From the NCBI GenBank assembly GCA_035341665.1, contig DAOQVR010000001.1:248001-312000 (forward strand): 64,000 nucleotides of DNA, read 5' to 3'. A program made the position numbers and the translations under genes. Below the pieces are notes generated by a model, which had not been told where the DNA came from, did not search any database, and was given only the letters and a program-made list of their open reading frames with translations. How positions within the stretch are numbered: position 1 is the first letter of the stretch; every line of letters starts with the position of its first letter. Origin of the DNA: DAOQVR01 sp035341665. Its GTDB lineage: Bacteria; Chloroflexota; Anaerolineae; JAAYZQ01. Below are positions 30,603 through 38,133 of the stretch, one piece after another.

Positions 30603-31993
30603 TCCGCGCCCGACTGAGCTCGCAGGCCCAAGGGGAGAATCAAGTGGGCGAGGGCAGCCACGTCTTCTACCGGCGACTGGGACACTGCTACCCGGTCATC
30701 GTGCGCGGAGAGGGGGCCTACCTGTTCGACGATCAGGGCCGCCGCTACCTGGATGCGTCGGGGGGGCCGTTGGTCGTGAACATCGGTCACGGCGTGCCAT
30801 CTGTGGCCGCAGCTCTTTCGACTCAGGCGGTGCAGGTGGCTTACGTGCACGCAAGTCTCTTCACGACCGAGGCGCTAGAGCTGTATAGTCAGCGGCTGGC
30901 GCCAAAGGTGCCTCTGCGCGATGCGCGCTTCTACTTCCTCTCGGGGGGAGCCGAGTCAGTCGAGACCGCGGTCAAGTTCGCGCGCCAGCTGCAGGTCGCG
31001 CGCGGAGAGAGCAGGCGCGATCGGATCGTCTCGCGTTGGGGTTCGTATCATGGCGCCACGCTTGGCACGCTGGCGCTTTCCGGCAAAGCCTCCATGCGCA
31101 ACCTCTACGCGCCCATGTTCCAGGACATGCCGCACATCGAGGCGCCCTACTGCTACCGGTGCCCCTGCCACCTGAGTCCATCCAGCTGTGACCTTGCCTG
31201 CGCCTGGCAGCTGGAGACCGAAATCCTGCGGCAGGGGACAGGCCGCGTGGCTGCGTTCCTCGCGGAGCCGGTGGGCGGAGCAACGCTTGGAGCCGTTGTG
31301 CCGCCGAGCGGGTATTGGCCACTCGTCCGCAAGATCTGCGACAAGTACGGCGTACTGCTCATCGCGGACGAAGTCCTGACGGGCTTTGGCCGTACGGGAA
31401 GCTGGTTTGGGACGGAGCAGCTGGGTGCAGTGCCGGACATCATGGTGATGGGCAAGGGGGCGACGGGCGGCTACTTCCCACTTTCCATAACAGCAGCCGA
31501 GGCGTCAGACATCGAAACGGTTCGGCTTGCCCATGGGGACTTTAGCCACGGCGGCACATTCTCGCACCACGCCGTTGGAGCGGCGACTGCGCTTGCGGTG
31601 CTCGACTACATGGAGACGCATGAGCTGGTGGTGAGGGCCGCTCACTTGGGGCAGGTGCTAGGTAAGGCCTTGCAGTCGGTGCTCGGACCGTGCCGGTTCG
31701 TGGGTGATGTGCGCGGCCTGGGAATGCTATGGGCGGTCGAGTTGGTTGCCAACCGGCATACCAAGGAACCGTTTCCCGCTGAGAAGAGGGTGGCGGACAG
31801 GGTGTGCGAGGCGTGCCTGGAGAGGGGAGTGCTGTTCTACCCCGGTCATGGGGGGGTGGACGGCTCGCGGGGCGACCATATAATGGTCGCTCCTCCGTTC
31901 ATCGTCACGGCCGAGCAGGTGGAAGCGATCGCTCTCACGCTGCGAGAGGCCATCGATGCAGTGCTCGGCGGCCCGACGCCATCACGACGCTGA
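30599..31993 (+). CDS. Class III aminotransferase (omega/beta-amino acid type)
   Basis: 464-residue fold-type I PLP enzyme. Visible features are YLFDDQGRRYLDASGG near the N-terminus, LSGGAESVETAVKFAR, the PLP-stacking region SYHGATLGTLALSG, LIADEVLTGFGRTG and the Schiff-base lysine in VMGKGATGGYFPLS. A cysteine-rich insert, PYCYRCPCHLSPSSCDLAC, is unusual for the class but occurs in a subset from anaerobes. Class III enzymes typically move an amino group from an omega or beta position. GTG 30599 is coupled to the BKACE stop; GTG 30644, preceded by AAGGGGAG, is an alternative. The pairing suggests beta-amino acid breakdown. Confidence 0.9.
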   Translation: MIRARLSSQAQGENQVGEGSHVFYRRLGHCYPVIVRGEGAYLFDDQGRRYLDASGGPLVVNIGHGVPSVAAALSTQAVQVAYVHASLFTTEALELYSQRLAPKVPLRDARFYFLSGGAESVETAVKFARQLQVARGESRRDRIVSRWGSYHGATLGTLALSGKASMRNLYAPMFQDMPHIEAPYCYRCPCHLSPSSCDLACAWQLETEILRQGTGRVAAFLAEPVGGATLGAVVPPSGYWPLVRKICDKYGVLLIADEVLTGFGRTGSWFGTEQLGAVPDIMVMGKGATGGYFPLSITAAEASDIETVRLAHGDFSHGGTFSHHAVGAATALAVLDYMETHELVVRAAHLGQVLGKALQSVLGPCRFVGDVRGLGMLWAVELVANRHTKEPFPAEKRVADRVCEACLERGVLFYPGHGGVDGSRGDHIMVAPPFIVTAEQVEAIALTLREAIDAVLGGPTPSRR

Positions 31994-33046
31994 CGCCATC
32001 GCCATTGCGCTCCTCACAGCCGTCAAGGCGCGTTCGATGTCTTCGCTGTTGATCCCATAGTGCGTCACGGCACGGAGCTGGCGAGGGCCTGTCGCATTGA
32101 CCAAGACCCCTTGAGAGGCCAGTGCGGCCACCAGCTCACGCGATGAGAGGGTGCCCTCGGCTAGACCCAGCAGGACGATGTTGGTCGGCACGCGGGCTGG
32201 ATCTAGCAGAATGCCCGGCACCTGCGCGAGTCCTTCGGCCAGCCGGTGGGCGTTGGCGTGATCCTCGGCGAGCCGGTCGATCATCGTCTCCAGCGCCACG
32301 ATCCCAGCAGCCGCGAGGACACCGGCCTGGCGCATGGCGCCTCCCAATACCTTGCGGTTGCGGTGCGCGCGTGCGATGAAGGTCGCTGTGCCGCAGACAA
32401 GTGAGCCCACTGGTGCCGAGAGTCCTTTGGATAGACAGAAGCTCACCGAGTCAACATCGCGCACGAGCTCCGACGGCGGTAGGCGCAAGGCGACGGCAGC
32501 GTTGAATAGGCGGGCGCCGTCCATGTGAATGAAGAGGCCATGGCGGTCGGCGAGTGCCTTTACCTGGGCAGTGTAGCCCGGCGCCAGTACTGCGCCGCTG
32601 CAGCGGTTATGGGTGTTCTCAAGGCATATGAGCCTGGTCTGTGGAAGGTGCGCATTGGAGGGATCGCGCACGGCGGCCTCGATGTCCTCGAGGCTCATCG
32701 TCCCATCCAGCTGGTTGGTCACTGTGCGCGGGTGGATGCCACCGACCGCGGCCGAACCCCCCGCCTCAAAGAGAAACGTGTGAGAGAGGTGTCCCATGAT
32801 TGCTTCCTCGCCGCGCGCACAGTGTGAGAGCAGGCAGACCAAGTTCGCCATGGTCCCACTTGGCACAAAGAGGGCAGCTTCCTTCCCCAGGCGGGCTGCC
32901 GCCATAGCTTGGAGCCGGTTCACGGTGGGATCCTCGCCAAAGACGTCGTCACCCAGCTCGGCCCTGTACATGGCCTCGCGCATGGCGGGCGTGGGGAGCG
33001 TGACGGTGTCACTACGTAGATCGATGGGTGCCGCGTGTCTGGTCAT
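31982..33046 (-). CDS. ltaE: Threonine aldolase (low-specificity type)
   Basis: 354-residue fold-type I PLP enzyme cleaving L-threonine or allo-threonine to glycine and acetaldehyde. The N-terminal DLRSDTVTLPTPAMREAMYR, GDDVFGEDPTV and the Schiff-base Lys207 in FCLSKGLSAPVGS are characteristic. ATG 33046 follows AGAGGGAA; GTG at 33064 lies too close to the site. Its last 12 bases overlap the end of the class III aminotransferase on the opposite strand, so the two genes are convergent and share coding DNA. Acetaldehyde produced could feed the aldehyde oxidoreductase encoded elsewhere, which is speculation. Confidence 0.93.
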   Translation of the reverse strand: MTRHAAPIDLRSDTVTLPTPAMREAMYRAELGDDVFGEDPTVNRLQAMAAARLGKEAALFVPSGTMANLVCLLSHCARGEEAIMGHLSHTFLFEAGGSAAVGGIHPRTVTNQLDGTMSLEDIEAAVRDPSNAHLPQTRLICLENTHNRCSGAVLAPGYTAQVKALADRHGLFIHMDGARLFNAAVALRLPPSELVRDVDSVSFCLSKGLSAPVGSLVCGTATFIARAHRNRKVLGGAMRQAGVLAAAGIVALETMIDRLAEDHANAHRLAEGLAQVPGILLDPARVPTNIVLLGLAEGTLSSRELVAALASQGVLVNATGPRQLRAVTHYGINSEDIERALTAVRSAMAMASAS

Positions 33047-33193
33047 GGTTCGATTCCCTCTCACTTTTGTGTTGCCCGGACGGCACGGCCCACCTCAGGC
33101 TCGGGTGTCCCCACTGGCGGTGTGCAAAGCCAGGCGCGTGGCCATTATAGCCAGCTTCGAGAGGCAACGCAACTTGACGCTTGGCTTGCCCAC

Positions 33194-33222
33194 TTGCCGC
33201 CTGCCGCCCGGTCTGATATACT
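33194..33222 (+). promoter_or_regulatory. Predicted promoter of the metallopeptidase gene
   Basis: TTGCCG (33194-33199), 17 bases, TATACT (33217-33222). The start falls near 33229, coinciding with the first in-frame ATG and giving a leader of only about 15 bases to the preferred ATG. Confidence 0.65.
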
Positions 33223-33243
33223 GCGTGCATGGAGGACACCTGG

Positions 33244-33645
33244 ATGCCCCCGGACGAGCAGCCGCTGCGGCCGAAGCGGTTCAGCCAGGAGCAGTTCGAA
33301 GAGCTGGTGGCCGAAGCACTGGATCAGCTACCCAGCGACATTCGGAGCTGGCTGGATAATGTGGCACTGATCGTGGCCGAGGCACCGACGCCCGATCAGC
33401 TCAGGCGTGCGGGCGTCCGGCCAGGCGGATCGCTGTTTGGCCTTTACCAGGGGGTTCCCAAGACACGGCGCGGGGTGACCTATGGAGAATCGTTTCCGGA
33501 CAAGATCGTGATCTTCCAGCGTCCCATTGAGCGGTTCTGCCGGACGCGCCGGGAGGTGCGCGACCAAGTGCGCCGCACAGTCTTGCATGAAGTGGGCCAT
33601 CACTTTGGCCTTGGCGAGGCAGACCTTGAGGACGCGGGCTTGTAG
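33244..33645 (+). CDS. Small zincin-like metallopeptidase family protein (DUF1025-type)
   Basis: 133 residues with the zinc-binding HExxH motif in VLHEVGHHFGLGEADL near the C-terminus, in the small minimal-metalloprotease family. It begins with an amphipathic helix (FSQEQFEELVAEALDQLPSD). The Glu in HEVGHHFGLGE and a downstream acidic residue are the likely third ligand. ATG 33244 is chosen because GGAGG (33231-33235) precedes it at eight bases; the ATG at 33229 overlaps that site and the transcription start. Proteolytic activity and substrate have not been shown for most members. Confidence 0.85.
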   Translation: MPPDEQPLRPKRFSQEQFEELVAEALDQLPSDIRSWLDNVALIVAEAPTPDQLRRAGVRPGGSLFGLYQGVPKTRRGVTYGESFPDKIVIFQRPIERFCRTRREVRDQVRRTVLHEVGHHFGLGEADLEDAGL

Positions 33646-33657
33646 TCTCGAATCTGC

Positions 33658-34722
33658 CTATAGCTCTACCGTGCAGCCAAGGCCCGGAACGTCGCGCGCC
33701 ACAAGCCAGCCTTCCTCCAGGACAAAGCCAGGCCGGCTGGGATCGTTCAGCAGGTCGAAATGGCCGTCAAGGTCTGCGTAGCGCACGTTTGGGCTGCTGA
33801 GCGCGAGCCCCAGCCCGGCAGCGATCAGCAGTGCCGGCTCATTCACACAGCCAATCATGGTCGCAAGGCCAGCTGCGCGGGCAATGGCGTCTACCTGATG
33901 GGCGCAGTGGAGCCCACCGCAGGTCACCAGCTTGACGCTCAGGCCGTGAGCGGCCCTGCGACCGGCGAGGGCCAGCGCGGAAGGGGGATCTGAGACGCTC
34001 TCGTCGGCGAGGATGGGAACAGCCGAGTTTCGCGTAACAGCCTCCATCGCATCCAGGTCGCCAGCCGGGCCCGGCTGTTCCAGCATCTCGATCTCACCCT
34101 GGAGGGCGCGGGCCACATCCAGCGCCTGTCGAACCGTGTAGCCCTGGTCTGCATCCAGACGGAGCACCAGGCCCGGAAGAGCCTGTCGCAGCGCGTGGAT
34201 GCGCAGCACATCTTCCTCGGGGTCCGCCCCGCCTTTGACTTTCAGGATGCGGAATCCGTGCCTGGCGCGCTCCTGCCCCTGCCCGACAGTCTCCCTGACC
34301 GATCCCAGGTTGACCGTCGCAGAGGTCAGTATCCGGTTGCGGTAGCCGCCCAGGAGCCGGTGGAGGGGTAGGCCCGCGGCCAGTCCAAGCAGGTCGTAGA
34401 AAGCGATGTCAAACGCGCACCGGGCAGATGGGGTGCCTTCTGTCAGCTCCGCCAACTCCGCGAGCGCGAACTCGGTGTTGAGCGGATTCAGATCGCGGGC
34501 GCGGTCAGCACACGCGCGGCAAGCGCGCACGACCTGTTCCATGGTCTCACCCGTCAGGGCAGTATCGAATGCCGCGCATCCCCAAGCGCTGCGTCCCTCG
34601 CGTGTCTCCACGCGGATGAAGACGACGTGGACCTGCTCAAGACCCGCGATGTGGGACGTTGAGCGATAGGGCACACGCAGGTCCAGGGTTACCGGAGTGA
34701 CTTCGACTCGCGTGATCTGCAT
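33658..34722 (-). CDS. Enolase-superfamily dipeptide epimerase or muconate-cycloisomerase-like enzyme
   Basis: 354 residues. The catalytic pattern is that of the MLE subgroup: the lysine pair in RILKVKGGAD, metal ligands in RLDADQGYT, EMLEQPGP and PILADESVS, and the opposite lysine in LSVKLVTCGGL. L-Ala-D/L-Glu epimerase and related dipeptide epimerases carry this arrangement; a sugar-acid dehydratase is less likely because the KxK motif is present. ATG 34722 follows AAGGAGG. It is convergent with the metallopeptidase. Adjacent glycosidase genes hint at cell-wall or glycan turnover, but the dipeptide specificity is not decided by sequence. Confidence 0.85.
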   Translation of the reverse strand: MQITRVEVTPVTLDLRVPYRSTSHIAGLEQVHVVFIRVETREGRSAWGCAAFDTALTGETMEQVVRACRACADRARDLNPLNTEFALAELAELTEGTPSARCAFDIAFYDLLGLAAGLPLHRLLGGYRNRILTSATVNLGSVRETVGQGQERARHGFRILKVKGGADPEEDVLRIHALRQALPGLVLRLDADQGYTVRQALDVARALQGEIEMLEQPGPAGDLDAMEAVTRNSAVPILADESVSDPPSALALAGRRAAHGLSVKLVTCGGLHCAHQVDAIARAAGLATMIGCVNEPALLIAAGLGLALSSPNVRYADLDGHFDLLNDPSRPGFVLEEGWLVARDVPGLGCTVEL

Positions 34723-34744
34723 TCTCTGCCTCCTTGCCGGCGTG

Positions 34745-34753
34745 ATTGTACCA
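34745..34753 (-). promoter_or_regulatory. Possible extended -10 promoter of the epimerase gene
   Basis: TGGTACAAT on the minus strand (34753-34745) is a good extended -10 box; the -35 region is poor. It lies 22 bases upstream of the start codon. Confidence 0.45.
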
Positions 34754-34842
34754 CCTTACACCAGGATCGCACTACCTGTGCTCAGCGCCATGGCATTACA
34801 GAGCATTCAGGTCGCATCCATGCCGGCTGGGTGGAGGCTGCC

Positions 34843-37800
34843 CTATGGGGGTTCCGCCAGTCGGTAGTTGAGGTCAATCAGCACCTCGCCCTTGGTCGAT
34901 GTGAGGGAGGCACCAAAGAGCCACCGCCCGCCCTCCTGCGCAGGCTCGCACCGCACAAGAAGGTGGTTGTCCCCGGCATGGAGCCGGAGCGCCTCTGTCC
35001 TCCGCGTGGGCCGGAGGCGTGGGTGGACCGTCCCGTCGTACTCACCGGGCTCGACGGCGGCTGGATGCCCGTTGAGCCTCAGGTCCACTGGTCCGGGTGA
35101 GCGGAAGTGGAGAATCGCCCACTGCGCAACGGGGCTGGAGATGGTTGTCGCTAAGTAAGCAAGCCGGTGCCGGCTGACCTTGTCCGCGGGGCCAAAGCAC
35201 TCGGCAAGGTGCAGGATGTGCGGCTGGTATACGTTCACGAGGCCATCCAGTGTCTGGGAGAGATCCAGCCAGCCGAGGCCCGGGCGCGGAGAACCGTCTT
35301 GGGCCATGAGCTCGCCCCAGCCTGCGCTGCTCTGCTCGCCATCGAGATACAGGCCCTGCCACGCGTAGATGGTGGGGAATAGCACATCCCCTGAGTGGCA
35401 CGTCTCGAGAGCGCATTCTCGCCATCTCACCTGTACGTTGACATGCCAGCGGGCCGTGCGCATCGGGTGAAGCGGCGCAGCGGGAGCCTCCAGCACGACG
35501 TCGCCGGAGACGTCTGTCGACCTGTGGCTGTCGACTGGTGCGTCGCCAGGAAATGCCGAGCGCGGCAGCAAGCTGAGCTGTGCCGCATAGTCATATGACT
35601 CATCGGCCAAGCGTGGGGCTGCGATGATCACCTCTCCCAGGGAAACGCGGGCTTTCTCGAGCTCCCCATGCTCTATCACGTGAATGAGAGGGCCACCGAG
35701 CCGGGCAATCGCGTCGGCCTGCCCAGGGCAGGTGGTGCGAAGGGCTGCCTCAAGGAGCGCGGCTCGGGACGCACGATTGAGCCGCGGGTTTCGACGCAGC
35801 CCGAGCAAGCACTTGACGTCTGCCCTCACCAGGCGGAGGTTGTGGCTCTCTCCCAAGGCGCTCATCCCGGCCGACGAGAACGCAATCACGTTCACTGGGG
35901 CACGCCTATCCCGATTCGAGATATGGATCGTTGTTGTCAGGGATCGGGCACTGTACGTCCAGCTCGTGTGGGGCTGCCCGTCGACCAGCACGGCCTCCGG
36001 CGAGCGGCTGCCACGCAGGCGGACCTCAAGACTGCGCGACCTGGGAAGGGCGGGACAGCTGCCCTCGGAAGCCCCGATGCGCACCTCCCATGTGTTGAAG
36101 GAGGCCATCCGGGATTCGATGGGCGTCCACTCGTACTCTCCGTCCAGGTACGCCTCAGTTAGCCCGTCGTCCTCGTAGAGGCGGAAAGCTCCCTCTGGAC
36201 CCGGAAAGACGGCCAGGATCAGCCGGTCATGCCGGAGGGCATCTGTGGTGCCCGTCTTCAGGCGTGAGGCATCCCCTGGCCCGAGTGCCCCTGACAGGGG
36301 CACGATCCCGCCTGCCCCAACCAGCAGCGGGATGCGGTTCAGACCCCCCACGATCCTGATCCAACCGGGGCCATCGAACGCCTCAAGCGTGACATAGTCG
36401 ATCCAGGTGCCGGGCGGAAGCCACACGTCGGCTGCTGCCAGGCCGGTGCGGGTGCAGGCAGGGTGGACAATCGGCGCAACGATGAGTTGCTCTCCGAGAA
36501 AGTACTGGTGGCGGGCGAGGTAGGCAGCCTGTTGCTCCGGGTGCTCGTAGTACATTGGCCGGCAGGGGGACAGCCCTGTATCGGTGGCAATGCGGGCCAG
36601 CGTGTACAGGTAGGGTATCAGCTGGTAGCGCAAGTGGAAAGCGGCCCGGGTAGCCCGGCAGACATCGGGCGGGTAAGCCCATGGACGGCGCTCTGCCCGG
36701 GGGTCCTTGGTGGCATGCAGGCGCAGCACTGGGCTCAGGGCGCCGAACTGCACCCACCGGGCGAAGAGCTCAGGCTCTGTCGCACCTCCCATGTGACCCC
36801 CAATGTCATGGCTCCACCAGCCATACGCGACGTTGGAGGCCGTGGCGGTGAGATAGGGCTGGAATTGCAGGGCATGCCAGGTCACGTAGGTGTCACCCGA
36901 GAAGCCAATCGGATAGCGGTGGTTGCCGAGGCCGCCCCAGCGGCTGTAGAGCATCGGGCGTCGGCCGCGCCGCCTGGAGTCGCTGAAATGCAGGTGATTG
37001 AGCCAGGGCAGGGGGTCGAGGCCCTTCATCTCAGATGCCTCGCCCTGCTGCCAGTCTACCCACCAGAAGTCGACGCCCTGCTCCTCGAGCGGGTGGTGAA
37101 GCAGCTCAAAGTAGCTCTTGACAAAGGCCGGGTCGCCGATCCGGAATGGGATCGCCCGTTTGCCTGCGGGGTCCAGGCCCAGAGACCGGGCGAAATCGGG
37201 ATAGGCTTCCTCAAAGGGCTGGACACCCTGCGCAGGGTGGAGGTTGAGGGTCGCGCGCAGGCCCTTACTGTGCACCCAGTCCAGGAAGGCATGAGGATCG
37301 GGGAAGAGCGAGCGGTTCCAGGTGTAGCCCGTCCAGGCGCAGGGCAAGTGCCAGTCCATGTCTATCACGAGCACGTCCAGGGGAAAGCCGCGGCGCTCGA
37401 ACGCGCGCACGAGTGCCTCAAGCTCGCGGCCGGAATAGGCCCAATAGCGCGACCACCAGGCGCCCAGGACGTACCTGGGTATGAGCGGGATGGGACCGCC
37501 GAACCGTGTGTACTCGGCGAGCGCCGCCTTGTAGTCGTGGCCGTAGCCGAACAGGTACCAGTCCAGGTAAGGCGAGTCGGAAGCAGGCTCGACCCAGCCC
37601 GTGTCGGTCCCAAAGCGGATGGAGCGGCTGTCGTCGAACAGGGCCCATCCTGAGCGAGACAGGAGGCCTTCGTCGAGTGAGGCATCGCCCTCACAGGCAT
37701 CCAGGGTCCGGCGGGTTCCGCGCAGGTTGGCAGCGTCGACCGGACCTGGTTGCCAGTAGGGCTCCAAAGCGCCGTTCGGAGAGGGCAGCGATTGACCGGC

Positions 37801-38121
37801 CTCGGACGCACAGCGCCAGGTGGCATAGAGCGCGCCGGGCCCGAAAGTGCGTCCCACCTGATGGCTCAGGCTCAGAGCACTGGTATGGATGGTCAATTCG
37901 TCGCCACAAAGCGCGACCTCGAACTCGGGTGCGGGTGCCAGCCGGCTGGGAAACGCATAGGTGGCTCTATCGTCGAATGCGCCTGTCGCGGACCACTCCA
38001 TGCGGACCAGCCTGCTGGTCAGGACCGTGAACCGGGCTTTGCCGGCGCTGACCACACTCCGCTGGTCGGCCAAAGGCTGACCTCGGAAGCGGATGCGCTC
38101 AAGGAGTTCGTTGCTGGCCAC
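34843..38121 (-). CDS. Glycoside hydrolase family 31 enzyme with a long C-terminal extension
   Basis: 1092 residues, much longer than the usual 700-800. The (beta/alpha)8 domain contains FPLDVLVIDMDWHLP, the predicted nucleophile Asp356 in DFWWVDWQQGE and the acid/base Asp410 in IGFSGDTYVTWHALQ; SHDIGGHMGG is also family-typical. GH31 includes alpha-glucosidases, alpha-xylosidases and others. From about residue 740 an extra 350-residue region follows the usual beta-sandwich. No signal peptide is seen, so it should be cytoplasmic. The GTG start lies 12 bases after the GH38 gene, so the two are coexpressed. Substrate is unresolved. Confidence 0.92.
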   Translation of the reverse strand: MASNELLERIRFRGQPLADQRSVVSAGKARFTVLTSRLVRMEWSATGAFDDRATYAFPSRLAPAPEFEVALCGDELTIHTSALSLSHQVGRTFGPGALYATWRCASEAGQSLPSPNGALEPYWQPGPVDAANLRGTRRTLDACEGDASLDEGLLSRSGWALFDDSRSIRFGTDTGWVEPASDSPYLDWYLFGYGHDYKAALAEYTRFGGPIPLIPRYVLGAWWSRYWAYSGRELEALVRAFERRGFPLDVLVIDMDWHLPCAWTGYTWNRSLFPDPHAFLDWVHSKGLRATLNLHPAQGVQPFEEAYPDFARSLGLDPAGKRAIPFRIGDPAFVKSYFELLHHPLEEQGVDFWWVDWQQGEASEMKGLDPLPWLNHLHFSDSRRRGRRPMLYSRWGGLGNHRYPIGFSGDTYVTWHALQFQPYLTATASNVAYGWWSHDIGGHMGGATEPELFARWVQFGALSPVLRLHATKDPRAERRPWAYPPDVCRATRAAFHLRYQLIPYLYTLARIATDTGLSPCRPMYYEHPEQQAAYLARHQYFLGEQLIVAPIVHPACTRTGLAAADVWLPPGTWIDYVTLEAFDGPGWIRIVGGLNRIPLLVGAGGIVPLSGALGPGDASRLKTGTTDALRHDRLILAVFPGPEGAFRLYEDDGLTEAYLDGEYEWTPIESRMASFNTWEVRIGASEGSCPALPRSRSLEVRLRGSRSPEAVLVDGQPHTSWTYSARSLTTTIHISNRDRRAPVNVIAFSSAGMSALGESHNLRLVRADVKCLLGLRRNPRLNRASRAALLEAALRTTCPGQADAIARLGGPLIHVIEHGELEKARVSLGEVIIAAPRLADESYDYAAQLSLLPRSAFPGDAPVDSHRSTDVSGDVVLEAPAAPLHPMRTARWHVNVQVRWRECALETCHSGDVLFPTIYAWQGLYLDGEQSSAGWGELMAQDGSPRPGLGWLDLSQTLDGLVNVYQPHILHLAECFGPADKVSRHRLAYLATTISSPVAQWAILHFRSPGPVDLRLNGHPAAVEPGEYDGTVHPRLRPTRRTEALRLHAGDNHLLVRCEPAQEGGRWLFGASLTSTKGEVLIDLNYRLAEPP

Positions 38122-38133
38122 CGCAGCGGACCC

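Noticed and set aside
36463..37653. 396-residue plus-strand open frame within the GH31 gene
   Set aside because: Antisense to the GH31 catalytic motifs; no ribosome site and no recognisable domain.
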